Below, piece after piece: positions 1 to 6,772 of a stretch of 9,731 nucleotides of DNA. Below the pieces are notes generated by a model. The model was given only the letters and a program-made list of their open reading frames with translations, was not told where the DNA came from and made no database searches. The DNA lies in the NCBI GenBank assembly GCA_046302135.1, contig JBKCIQ010000134.1, positions 1-9,731 of the forward strand, read 5' to 3'. The DNA comes from AM-1111 sp046302135. GTDB taxonomy: Bacteria > Bacteroidota > Bacteroidia > B-17B0 > Aurantibacillaceae. The position numbers and the translations under genes were made by a program. How positions within the stretch are numbered: position 1 is the stretch's first letter; every line of letters begins with the position of its first letter.

Positions 1-164
1 TTTTCATTTTCATCAATAAGAAGTAATGTGTATTTATGATTCTTAATTGAATCTATTTTTCTTTTCGAAAAATATCTGAAAGTTTCTAAAGAATTTCCAG
101 CACTTGCTAAAAATTTCTCAAGCAAAGCGAAATCTTCGATAGATATATTTATAAACTTCAGCAA
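1..164 (-). CDS. GNAT-like N-acetyltransferase, N-terminal part (truncated by window edge)
   Basis: An open frame of about 54 codons reads leftwards off the window. It begins after the neuB stop, which lies in the same frame, so the start must be one of the codons just after it: ATT (167-165), TTG (164-162) or CTG (161-159). There is no in-frame ATG, so TTG is the likeliest start, 3 bp after the neuB stop. The visible protein has a beta strand (LLKFINISIEDF), a helix with AGNSLETFRYFSKR, then a strand KYTLLLIDENE. This fits the first strand, helix and second strand of a GNAT fold and recalls small acetyltransferases next to nonulosonic-acid genes in Bacteroidota. The acetyl-CoA-binding part lies outside the window. 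If the call is right, it would acetylate an amino-sugar intermediate or a related surface sugar. The reading frame is well supported; the family is only a resemblance. Confidence 0.5.
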   Translation of the reverse strand, partial: MLKFINISIEDFALLEKFLASAGNSLETFRYFSKRKIDSIKNHKYTLLLIDENE

Positions 165-167
165 AAT

Positions 168-1184
168 TTATTTTTCTATATGAATACCGAATTGTAGGGC
201 TTCATCTTTATAAATATCTCTTAGTAATTTTTTTCCTATTACAAAATTTAATTCCTTAGGTAATATACCACACGCAGGACGTTTGTATCCTAAATTTAGT
301 TCTTGAATTATTGTACCAGCTTTTAAATCTTCACGTGCTACTAGACTCCTTCTCATACCGTAGGTGTTTTTCTTTTCATTCTCTGAGGGTGTTTTTATTC
401 CGTTTCCAAAAGCCTTTTCAATTTGTCTGATTCCATAAATTAACTCTTGAAATTCCTTGGGTTCAAGACTTGAAGAATGATCGGGTCCAGGCATATCCTT
501 ATCTAATGTAAAATGTTTTTCTATTACTTCGGCACCCATAGCTACTGCCGCGAAACATGCATAGTTGTTTGGAACATGGTCTGAATATCCAACTCTTATC
601 TTCAACTTTTCACGCATAGTAATCATAGCCTTTAAATTTGTATCTTCAATTTTAGAAGGGTAATCAGTATTGCATTGAAGTAAAATAATATCATTGTTTC
701 CTGTTTCACGTATTGCATTAATTCCATCTTCAACTTCCTTCATTTCACACATTCCGCTACTAACAATCATTTGTTTACCTAGTTTTGCGACATATTTTAA
801 AAAAGGTGTTTCGGCCATTTGCCCACTTGCAATTTTAAATGCTCTTACATTTAAGTCATTTAATAAATCTGCGTCTTCAGGATTGTACGGAGTGGATAAA
901 AATTCTATTCCTATTTTTTCGCAGTGCAATTTAATCTTTATGAAGTCTTCTTTCTGAAGTTCTAACTTCTTCAGCATTTCAAATTGACTCTCTTTAGAGT
1001 CTGTTACCTTTAATTGGTATTGTGCTTTAGGAGAATTGTTTGTAACGATTTGTTCGGCCTTAAAGGTTTGATATTTTACACAATCAGCACCGATTTCTTT
1101 AGCTTTATCTGCCAACTGTAGTGCCAATTCAATGCTTCCATTGTGATTTACACCTGCTTCTGCAATGATAAATACCTGTTTCAT
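168..1184 (-). CDS. neuB: NeuB-type nonulosonate synthase (N-acetylneuraminate/legionaminate synthase)
   Basis: This cytoplasmic enzyme condenses phosphoenolpyruvate with an N-acetylated hexosamine (ManNAc or a 2,4-diacetamido-trideoxyhexose) to give a nine-carbon sialic-type acid. The ATG at 1184-1182 is preferred over an in-frame ATG at 1250, because the extra 22 residues would lie inside yfhO and the family starts just before IAEAGVNHNG. The resulting 338 aa is typical. Visible family motifs are IAEAGVNHNG (7-16), VKYQTFKA (36-43), FLSTP (95-99), HCNTEYP-like QCNTDYP (170-176), GYSDH (199-203), EKHFTLD (222-228) and GPDH (233-236). Residues from about 279 form the C-terminal SAF/antifreeze-like domain, with KRPACGI at 301-307. 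The start overlaps the yfhO stop as ATGA, so the two are probably translationally coupled; a likely acetyltransferase follows after 3 bp. The sequence does not distinguish Neu5Ac, legionaminic or related substrates; pseudaminate synthase (PseI) is less likely. Confidence 0.9.
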   Translation of the reverse strand: MKQVFIIAEAGVNHNGSIELALQLADKAKEIGADCVKYQTFKAEQIVTNNSPKAQYQLKVTDSKESQFEMLKKLELQKEDFIKIKLHCEKIGIEFLSTPYNPEDADLLNDLNVRAFKIASGQMAETPFLKYVAKLGKQMIVSSGMCEMKEVEDGINAIRETGNNDIILLQCNTDYPSKIEDTNLKAMITMREKLKIRVGYSDHVPNNYACFAAVAMGAEVIEKHFTLDKDMPGPDHSSSLEPKEFQELIYGIRQIEKAFGNGIKTPSENEKKNTYGMRRSLVAREDLKAGTIIQELNLGYKRPACGILPKELNFVIGKKLLRDIYKDEALQFGIHIEK

Positions 1185-3820
1185 TTTTTTCTGAATTGCT
1201 TTAATCCAAGAAATCCAAATCCGCCGACGATTATTAGATAATATGTGCAAACACCTGCAAAAGAAATTTTCTCACCTGTTATATAGCTTTTTGGTTCAAA
1301 TTTAAATTCAATCTCATGTTTACCGGATGGAATCATCATTGCTCTTAAGATATAATTAGCGCAAACATGCGGTGAGAGTTGTCCATCAATGTAAGCGTTC
1401 CAACCTGCAGGATACCATATTTCTGAAAATACTACTAACTGATTTTTTTTACTATCGAAGTTGTATTTGAGATAATTTGGTTGATATTCTGTAAGATTTA
1501 TGTTTGCAGGTTCTCCCGGTGAAACTTTTTCCCAACCCTTTAATTCATTTTTGAATTTTTTCTCGTTTATTACCGCCGTAACTTTAGTGTTGATATTTCC
1601 GGTCCAAACCACTTCAGAATCTGCATTAGGTGCCCATTGAATCTGACTGACTGACCACGCGTTACCGTTTGATGATTTATTTAAAAAAGGTTTATTACCA
1701 ATATTTTTCTGAGTAATTACGTAACGCGTATTTAGCATGTTAATTATTGGACAGCTTCTGTTTAAGTATTCAGTTGCAACAGAATCACTTATTCCCGCAT
1801 CAGCTACCTGTGTAGCAATTGATAACTCTTTATCTAAATGAAATTCTCTTAGTTCCTGGAATCTCTTAAGTTTAGCACCATGGTAACCTCCAACTGATTT
1901 ATGAAAATATGAAACGGTTGAATTGTTGAATGTGTTGACAGCTGTACTTGCAACTCTAAAATTTTTACCGTTTTTATCATTAAGTATGAAATTATCTGAC
2001 GGACTTTGTATAAATTCTGCTTCATCATTTTTTTCTTTATAACTGTTTTCATTAATGTATCTGTTGTTAATTGACCACAAATCAATAAGGATCAACAATC
2101 CAAGTCCACCAAGTGTTAGGTAGTTTGGAATTGTTCCATTGATACATAGAAAAACCAGGATTGCAGCGGCCATAACAAAACCTAATGATCTAAGCACGTC
2201 TGATCTGAAAACTGAAATTCTGGGTTTCTCAAGTTCAGGTAGAAACTGTTCGTAACCCACCATGTATTGTTTAACCTGTGGATTAATTTTTTGATTTATT
2301 TCAAATGTTGATGATTTTGGATTTTGTGATTTTTCTCTCTCTATAAGTTCGCTTCTAACACTTTTTTCATATTCAGCAACTGATTCCTTTTGGGAATGAA
2401 ATGTATTAAATAATCTAGGTGCGATCAGAAAAAGAATTAGAAAAAAACCAATAGCAGAGGTCGAAATAATTAGCCCTTTTTTATAATTGATGGGAGATTC
2501 ATTGTTTTTTTGCTGTTGATTAGGATTATTCCTATTGATTAAAATTTCGTTTAATGCAAGTGCAGACAATAGCGGAATTACAAATTCAGCTACAACAAGT
2601 AGCATCGAAACTGCTCTGAATTTATTGTAATATGGAAAATTATTAAAAAACCATTCCGTTAAAAAAGGAAAATTTTTACCCCATGATAGTGCGAGTGAAA
2701 AAATTAAACCTAACAGCAGGGCCCATTTAATAGGGTTTTTAGTATAAAAGAACGCAGTTAAGGCCAAAAAAATCATAATTGCTCCGGCATAAACAGGCCC
2801 TGAAGTAAAGGGTTGATCTCCGAAATAAATATTATTGGAGGCAATATTATCATAATATTGAGCGTCAATTTCCGATAGTGTTTTTTCAGAAACGTTATCA
2901 GCTATTGAACCGGTTGCACCTCCTTTAAAGTTAGGAACCAATAAGGTAAAACTTTCACCAACGCCGTAGCTCCAATCAGTTGCATAGTCAAGTGGTAAAC
3001 CTGAATTATCATTGTTTTTTGTTTTATCAGCTTTTATTGTTAGCTCTGAGGGTCCACGAGTAGTGTATTTTCCGTATTCAGCTGTTGTCCAAAGACTGCT
3101 GACATTTGGAGCTATTCCTATTCCTAATGCTAAGATCAATAACCCTGATGATTTTAAAAAGTCTGGAATTCTTTTTTCTTTTACACAAACGATTGCTTCA
3201 GATATTATTACTAGAGCAAAAAGTAAGAACATATAATATGTTATTTGAGGATGGTTAGCATAGATTTCTAGTCCCATAAATAATGTAGTTAAAATAAATC
3301 CTAGAATCCATTTTCTCTTATAAAGTAGTATTATTCCTCCGAATAGGGGAGGGGCATATGCAATTGCTATTGCCTTTGTGTTATGCCCTGCTTCTATAAT
3401 AATGAAGAAATAAGAAGAAAATGCAAAACCAATGGAGCAAATAAGTCCAATCCAGGGGTCAATATTAAGGCAAAGCATCAAAATGAAAAATCCGATCATG
3501 TAAAGAAAAACCATACCTAATGGTTGCGGTAGGTATAATTGCATTAATGAATTAGTGAAACCTAAGGCTCTGTTGGCATAATGTACAGATATCTGATATG
3601 CAGGCATACCACCAAACATTGAATTAGTCCATAATGCCTCCGTTCCTGTATTTCTCCTAAAGTCTTGAACTTCTTTTGCAGCACCTTTAAAGTTCATAAC
3701 GTCACCTTGGTTAAGTACTTTTTCACCACTTAACCCATGTCTGAAAAATATTAGATTTATAACTAAAAAAATTGCAATACTAGATGTTATCGCAATTAAT
3801 AATTTATTATTGATTTTCAT
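1181..3820 (-). CDS. YfhO-family polytopic membrane protein
   Basis: This 879-aa integral membrane protein of the YfhO family (PF09586) resembles GT-C glycosyltransferases: many membrane helices followed by a large extracytoplasmic C-terminal part. Hydrophobic segments are near 8-26, 101-117, 123-142, 152-166, 171-185, 194-212, 224-240, 342-359, 365-380, 404-424, 449-468, 543-560, 566-584 and 853-873. Signatures typical of Bacteroidota members are NQGD (37-40), FGGMPAYQI (69-77), EAGHNTKA (143-150), NKFRAVSM (399-406) and the C-terminal block SEIWYPAGWNAYIDG (799-813) with PSGKHEIEFKFEP (831-843). In Bacillus subtilis YfhO takes part in glycosylating lipoteichoic acid. Bacteroidota lack that polymer, so the acceptor here is unknown; another surface glycan is plausible. 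It follows the DUF4834-like gene by 24 bp and overlaps neuB by 4 bp, consistent with one operon. No truncation is seen. Confidence 0.88.
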   Translation of the reverse strand: MKINNKLLIAITSSIAIFLVINLIFFRHGLSGEKVLNQGDVMNFKGAAKEVQDFRRNTGTEALWTNSMFGGMPAYQISVHYANRALGFTNSLMQLYLPQPLGMVFLYMIGFFILMLCLNIDPWIGLICSIGFAFSSYFFIIIEAGHNTKAIAIAYAPPLFGGIILLYKRKWILGFILTTLFMGLEIYANHPQITYYMFLLFALVIISEAIVCVKEKRIPDFLKSSGLLILALGIGIAPNVSSLWTTAEYGKYTTRGPSELTIKADKTKNNDNSGLPLDYATDWSYGVGESFTLLVPNFKGGATGSIADNVSEKTLSEIDAQYYDNIASNNIYFGDQPFTSGPVYAGAIMIFLALTAFFYTKNPIKWALLLGLIFSLALSWGKNFPFLTEWFFNNFPYYNKFRAVSMLLVVAEFVIPLLSALALNEILINRNNPNQQQKNNESPINYKKGLIISTSAIGFFLILFLIAPRLFNTFHSQKESVAEYEKSVRSELIEREKSQNPKSSTFEINQKINPQVKQYMVGYEQFLPELEKPRISVFRSDVLRSLGFVMAAAILVFLCINGTIPNYLTLGGLGLLILIDLWSINNRYINENSYKEKNDEAEFIQSPSDNFILNDKNGKNFRVASTAVNTFNNSTVSYFHKSVGGYHGAKLKRFQELREFHLDKELSIATQVADAGISDSVATEYLNRSCPIINMLNTRYVITQKNIGNKPFLNKSSNGNAWSVSQIQWAPNADSEVVWTGNINTKVTAVINEKKFKNELKGWEKVSPGEPANINLTEYQPNYLKYNFDSKKNQLVVFSEIWYPAGWNAYIDGQLSPHVCANYILRAMMIPSGKHEIEFKFEPKSYITGEKISFAGVCTYYLIIVGGFGFLGLKQFRKK

Positions 3821-3844
3821 TTGTTTATGATGTGTTTAACTAAA

Positions 3845-4066
3845 TTACTTTTTGATCTCTTCAAAGTCAAAGTATTCACCTTCATCCATAAATGGTTTCT
3901 TTGGTGTCGATTTATTTTTACCTGCTGAATTTTTTTCTTCGCCTGTTGTATTTTGGTAAAATTTAAACTCATTTTTTTGAACGTAAACTCTTTTTGGCTT
4001 TGAAAAAAATGACCAAATCTTCCAAATAAGCCAAGTTAAAAATATTGTCCATAAAACATCTTTCAT
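3845..4066 (-). CDS. Small single-pass membrane protein, DUF4834-like
   Basis: This 73-aa protein has one hydrophobic helix at about residues 3-21 (with WTIFLTWLIWKIW), then a basic stretch (SKPKRVYVQK), a low-complexity polar linker rich in Lys, Asn and Ser, and an acidic tail ending GEYFDFEEIKK. This helix, linker and terminal G-E-Y-x-D-F-E-E pattern is that of the DUF4834 family, which is widespread in Bacteroidota and has no assigned function. The tail probably faces the cytoplasm or periplasm as a short flexible segment; topology cannot be fixed by eye, although the positive residues after the helix favour the C-terminus inside. The gene lies 24 bp upstream of yfhO in the same direction and is the probable first protein gene of that operon. 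Family membership is moderately secure; the role is unknown. Confidence 0.7.
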   Translation of the reverse strand: MKDVLWTIFLTWLIWKIWSFFSKPKRVYVQKNEFKFYQNTTGEEKNSAGKNKSTPKKPFMDEGEYFDFEEIKK

Positions 4067-4143
4067 GAATGATATATTAATTTTATTTTAAACATATTAA
4101 TGATGATCTTGGCTAGAGTGATTTGAATTAAGTGAAAACTGAT

Positions 4144-4226
4144 ATCTAAAAGCGAGACTCGGACTCGCAGGCCAAAAAGGCATACGCTTCTGAGACGTAC
4201 ATGTATACTAGTTCCACATTCCGAGC
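4144..4226 (-). tRNA. tRNA-Leu(CAG)-like gene, probably degenerate (pseudo-tRNA)
   Basis: On the minus strand the 5' acceptor half is GCTCGGA (4226-4220). A 3-bp D stem GTG/CAT with an 11-nt loop follows, then an anticodon arm TACGT / CTCAGAA / GCGTA with anticodon CAG (Leu). Next come a class II variable arm with a GCC/GGC stem and T5 loop, and a T arm GCGAG / TCCGAGT / CTCGC (4168-4152). Size and arm order fit tRNA-Leu. Several near-universal features are missing: position 8 is A instead of U, G18 is A, T55 is C, and the 3' acceptor half (TTTTAGA, 4151-4145) mismatches the 5' half at 2 of 7 positions with two further wobble pairs, where TCCGAGC would be expected. No CCA is encoded. A -7-like promoter element lies 14 bp upstream. 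It is either a decayed gene or a very divergent tRNA. Confidence 0.65.
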
Positions 4227-4240
4227 AATAAAGAACTGAA

Positions 4241-4248
4241 CAAATTTA
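4241..4248 (-). promoter_or_regulatory. Candidate Bacteroidota -7 promoter element for the tRNA-like gene
   Basis: The minus strand reads TAAATTTG, an exact match to the Bacteroidota housekeeping sigma -7 consensus TAnnTTTG, and it ends 14 bp before the 5' end of the tRNA-Leu-like gene. I see no good TTTG-type -33 element at the usual distance, so the call rests on the -7 match and its position. Confidence 0.35.
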
Positions 4249-4293
4249 ATAATAGAATCTCATAAAATGACGTGGTGTTGTAAATAATGAATC

Positions 4294-4321
4294 AAAAAAA
4301 ACGACCCTACTCGAGGGTCGT
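4294..4321 (-). terminator. Intrinsic terminator after the small acidic protein gene
   Basis: The minus strand has a perfect 8-bp stem, ACGACCCT and AGGGTCGT, around the 5-nt loop CGAGT, followed directly by seven further T residues. It lies 30 bp after the stop of the 116-aa gene. Read on the plus strand, the same stem has no T run after it, so it acts on the minus-strand transcript. It should separate that gene from the tRNA-like gene downstream. Confidence 0.88.
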
Positions 4322-4351
4322 AAACAAAAACATAAAACCTAGGATGAATTA

Positions 4352-4702
4352 TTAAACTAAGACTCTTTGAACTTCATAACACTTTACCTCACCACCGGTC
4401 TCAAGCAATTCGGACTCTAAGGTAACCAGTCCAACTTTTTTAACCTGATCTTTGGAAAGTGGCTTTACAGGATACCATCTTTCTTCGTCATTCAATTTAA
4501 GGTCTACTTCTTTATTTGCTAAAATTTGATTCAGTTGCTTTTGCGTAAGAAAGACTACTCCTTGACCTTCTTCCTCCGTTTCTTCAATAAGTACGTTACC
4601 CACTAATTGTAATTTAGGAACATCAGGTTTATATTTAAACTGTAGGTCTTGATTTTGGTTCATCTCCACGTAGTCAATTCCGGTTATATGAATAAGGTTC
4701 AT
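4352..4702 (-). CDS. Small acidic cytoplasmic protein of unknown function
   Basis: I do not recognise this 116-aa protein. It has no signal peptide, membrane helix, cysteine cluster or known catalytic motif. It opens MNLIHITGIDYVEM, has an acidic run ETEEEGQG at 41-48 and a probable short helix TQKQLNQILANKE at 53-65. A mixed strand-rich second half follows (ERWYPVKPLS at 74-83, VGLVTLESELLETGGE at 90-105), and the C-terminus ends in hydrophobic VQRVLV. The mixture of strands and charged loops suggests a compact soluble domain. The gene stands alone: 131 bp of very AT-rich DNA separates it from the protease gene upstream, and a strong intrinsic terminator follows the stop, so it is probably a monocistronic transcript. 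The reading frame is convincing because of normal composition and the well-placed terminator. Confidence 0.72.
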   Translation of the reverse strand: MNLIHITGIDYVEMNQNQDLQFKYKPDVPKLQLVGNVLIEETEEEGQGVVFLTQKQLNQILANKEVDLKLNDEERWYPVKPLSKDQVKKVGLVTLESELLETGGEVKCYEVQRVLV

Positions 4703-4833
4703 TTATTTTTTAATTTGACTACAATTTTAATAATTTCAAATTGTTTTTTACAATTAAAAATGAGTTTTTTACAAAAAATATTTTTTTAAACAATAATAAA
4801 TTCTTAAAAGGTTGTATTATAGAGTTTTACAAC
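4703..4833. other. AT-rich intergenic region with two short inverted repeats
   Basis: This spacer holds no gene that I can support. One inverted repeat is AATTGT (4739-4744) and ACAATT (4750-4755) around a T5 loop. The second is GTTGTA (4811-4816) and TACAAC (4828-4833), immediately after the protease stop on the minus strand and followed there by CTTTTAAG, so it may be a weak terminator of the protease transcript. A promoter for the 116-aa gene should lie here, but I find no exact TAnnTTTG on the minus strand. Confidence 0.4.
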
Positions 4834-6114
4834 TTATTGTTTAATAACCATTTTAATGTAATTATCGGGACCGGATGTAATTTTAATAGAGTAAATTCCT
4901 GGTATTAGGCCTGAAATGTCAATTGGGTCTTTCGGGTTTAAAGATTTGAAAAACAAAACAGCTCTTCCGCTTAGATCAATAATAGTTACAGTTTCAACTT
5001 TTGCAATTTTGTTTTCGAAGTTGAGATAAATATAGTTATTTGATGGATTTGGAAAAATAGTGATACCGGAAGGTTCAGAATGATTTTCATTTAACCCAAC
5101 CATATTGCAACTTACAGGATTATTCAATAATCCTGACCTATATGTATTTAAAAATGACCACATTCTGTTTTTTTGCCCTTTGGTAAACATAGTCATACAT
5201 CCATCTTTTGAATAATCCATATAATTCTCTACCATATCTGGAGGGTCTATGCCTAATTGAGCCCAATATGGATTTTCAAAATTGCATGTGTTTTTTGTAG
5301 TGTCACAATCTGTTTGTGAAGCATCTGCCGCATGAGGTGTATCATCTACATAATCCGTCGAATCACATGGGTTGCTTGAGTTTTGTCCATCTCCCCAAAT
5401 ATGCCTTAGTCCTAACCAATGGCCAACCTCATGAACCATTGTTCTGCCAAGGTTATTTTCAGTTCCGTTATTTTGATAACCTACAAATTGTGACTGCAAC
5501 ACTACACCATCTTTTGCAAGCGGGCCACCCGGGAAAGCCGCATAACCCAGTACAATTGGAATTCCAAATAGGCTCATATCGCAAGTCCAAACATTAAGGT
5601 ATTTATTAGGATTCCATGGAGGATATGCGGTTTTTATGGCGTCATTTGTAACACTTGTTAACCAGTTTTGACTACTTTGGTGTCTTACTATTCCTGAAGT
5701 TGGATTTCCAAGTGTATCCTGTCCTGCCAAACAAAATCTTATTTCCGTGTCTGTAGCAATTGAATCAAATATAGGTCTTGTGTTTGAGAAGTTGTTGTTG
5801 CTTAAACTGTATGTTTCATTTAGAATTTGAATTTGTCTGTCAAATATTGAGTCGTGAAGATAGGTTGCATCATTAACACTTTTATATATGCAGTGAAAAA
5901 CAACAGGTATATAAATAATATTTTGATTGGCTGATTTATTTTTAGTGGCGAAAGATTGCGCTTTTTTTTCGGCAGAGTTAATTGCTTTTAAAAAGTTTTT
6001 GTCGTTTTCAGACTGAAATTGAAAATTGTTCATTGTACCACACTTAGCGTTTTGACCACTTATATTTGTAACGGTTGCCGTGATTAGTGCAGAATAAATT
6101 AAAATTTTTCTCAT
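4834..6114 (-). CDS. Secreted M43-family (pappalysin-type) zinc metalloprotease with T9SS sorting domain
   Basis: This 426-aa extracellular or surface-attached metalloprotease starts with a signal peptide (MRKILIYSALITATVTNISG, likely cleaved near 20-21). A short propeptide with KCGTM at 24-28 follows; the cysteine might act as a latency switch. The catalytic domain carries the metzincin zinc motif HEVGHWLGLRH at 228-238 (His228, His232, His238 as ligands, Glu229 as general base) followed by IWGD. The Met-turn is NYMDYS (297-302, Met299), with CMTMFTKGQ after it, as is usual in M43. Residues about 345-426 form a Por/type IX secretion C-terminal domain: ITIFPNPSNNYIYL, then a strand-rich region with IDLSGR and GLIPGIYSIKI, ending KMVIKQ. 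It should therefore cross the inner membrane by Sec and the outer membrane by T9SS. The gene is divergent from the YfiR operon. The physiological substrate is unknown. Confidence 0.92.
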   Translation of the reverse strand: MRKILIYSALITATVTNISGQNAKCGTMNNFQFQSENDKNFLKAINSAEKKAQSFATKNKSANQNIIYIPVVFHCIYKSVNDATYLHDSIFDRQIQILNETYSLSNNNFSNTRPIFDSIATDTEIRFCLAGQDTLGNPTSGIVRHQSSQNWLTSVTNDAIKTAYPPWNPNKYLNVWTCDMSLFGIPIVLGYAAFPGGPLAKDGVVLQSQFVGYQNNGTENNLGRTMVHEVGHWLGLRHIWGDGQNSSNPCDSTDYVDDTPHAADASQTDCDTTKNTCNFENPYWAQLGIDPPDMVENYMDYSKDGCMTMFTKGQKNRMWSFLNTYRSGLLNNPVSCNMVGLNENHSEPSGITIFPNPSNNYIYLNFENKIAKVETVTIIDLSGRAVLFFKSLNPKDPIDISGLIPGIYSIKITSGPDNYIKMVIKQ

Positions 6115-6136
6115 ATTAGGTCGGTATTGTTTGCCA

Positions 6137-6167
6137 TAAAATTAAACTTTGTAAAATTAATTGCAAC
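6137..6167 (-). promoter_or_regulatory. Candidate promoter for the M43 protease gene
   Basis: The minus strand reads GTTG (6167-6164) and, about 19 bp later, TAATTTTA (6144-6137). This is close to the Bacteroidota pattern of TTTG, about 19 bp, then TAnnTTTG; each element differs by one base. It ends 22 bp before the start codon. The DNA is so AT-rich that chance resemblance is possible. Confidence 0.3.
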
Positions 6168-6223
6168 GTAACTTTAAATTAAATTTCATAAATTTGCTCA
6201 AACTTTGGCAAGAAAGTTGTTTA

Positions 6224-6232
6224 TAGCGGTCC
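6224..6232 (+). repeat. 9-bp repeat TAGCGGTCC, copy 1 (before the YfiR gene)
   Basis: TAGCGGTCC ends one base before the ATG of the YfiR-family gene. An identical copy lies at 7743-7751 before the phosphatase gene, also preceded by T-rich sequence (TTTA here, ATTT there). It is much richer in GC than its surroundings. It could be part of a promoter, an operator or a translation-level element. Confidence 0.4.
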
Positions 6233-6233
6233 G

Positions 6234-6770
6234 ATGCGTAAAATAATTCTTTTGGTAATTTCACTTTTTTTAATGTCTGCGGACATTATAAGGTGGTCTT
6301 ATATACAAAAAGATGATACCGCCGCAAGATTCAAAGTAGTATACCTTTATAACTTTACAAGATATTTCGAATGGCCTACCTCAATGAGAGAGGGTGATTT
6401 CGTAATCGCTACCGTTGGCACCAATCCGGGTATTCAAGGAGAGTTAAATAAGCTTGCGAAATCTAAAATGGTCAACAACCAAAAGATTCAGGTAAAGGCA
6501 TCCTCAAGTTTAGGGGACGCGGGAAAATGTAATATACTATATCTTTTAGGTGATAATTCTTCCATGCTATCTGAGGCCATAAAGCAATATAGGGGTAAAG
6601 GTACCCTTGTTATTTGTGAAAAAAACGGAATGGGAAGAGCTGGCGCCACAATTAACTTTGTTATTATTGATAATAAGCAAGAATTTGAATTAAATAATTC
6701 GAGCGTTCAAAAGGCTAATTTAAAGGTAAGTGCAGAATTAAAGCAAAAAGCAAAATTCGTTTACGATTAA
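6234..6770 (+). CDS. YfiR-family (DUF4154) periplasmic regulatory protein
   Basis: This 178-aa exported protein begins with a hydrophobic N-terminal segment (about 3-18) that should be a Sec signal or membrane anchor. The YfiR/DUF4154 domain covers about 30-175: RFKVVYLYNFTRYFEWP (32-48) is the family opening, followed by DFVIATVGTNPGIQGEL (55-71) and KCNILYLLG (98-106). GKGTLVICEKNG (121-132), GATINFVIIDNKQEFELN (137-154) and the closing NLKVSAELKQKAK (162-174) complete it. Pseudomonas aeruginosa YfiR is a periplasmic inhibitor of the HAMP–GGDEF cyclase YfiN and depends on disulfides; here Cys99 and Cys128 could form one. The gene starts the plus-strand cluster, is followed after 2 bp by a TPR-like protein, and the cluster ends in a HAMP phosphatase. 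I infer that it binds the sensor part of that phosphatase. The family call is strong; the partner is inference. Confidence 0.82.
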   Translation: MRKIILLVISLFLMSADIIRWSYIQKDDTAARFKVVYLYNFTRYFEWPTSMREGDFVIATVGTNPGIQGELNKLAKSKMVNNQKIQVKASSSLGDAGKCNILYLLGDNSSMLSEAIKQYRGKGTLVICEKNGMGRAGATINFVIIDNKQEFELNNSSVQKANLKVSAELKQKAKFVYD

Positions 6771-6772
6771 TA

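Noticed and set aside
694..957. Open frame of 87 codons on the plus strand
   Set aside because: It lies wholly inside neuB on the opposite strand, and neuB has clear family motifs through this interval.
1185..1250. N-terminal extension of NeuB from an ATG at 1250
   Set aside because: The 22 extra residues lie within the end of yfhO, are not like the family, and the ATGA overlap at 1181-1184 gives a normal NeuB start.
1849..2085. Second open frame on the minus strand within yfhO
   Set aside because: It is an alternative frame of the yfhO coding region with no recognisable protein features.
3012..3236. Open frame of 74 codons on the plus strand
   Set aside because: It is antisense to the membrane-helix region of yfhO; hydrophobic coding sequence often leaves such open antisense frames.
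4152..4168. T-arm hairpin followed by TTTT on the minus strand, as an intrinsic terminator
   Set aside because: It is explained better as the T arm of the tRNA-Leu-like gene, since the anticodon and variable arms lie at the right distances.
4773..4787. A/T palindrome (A-run, TA, T-run) in the spacer before the 116-aa gene
   Set aside because: A run of A followed by a run of T is expected by chance in such AT-rich spacer and has no GC pairs.
5316..5597. His-rich open frame on the plus strand
   Set aside because: It is antisense to the catalytic domain of the M43 protease, including the zinc motif, and its composition simply mirrors that gene.
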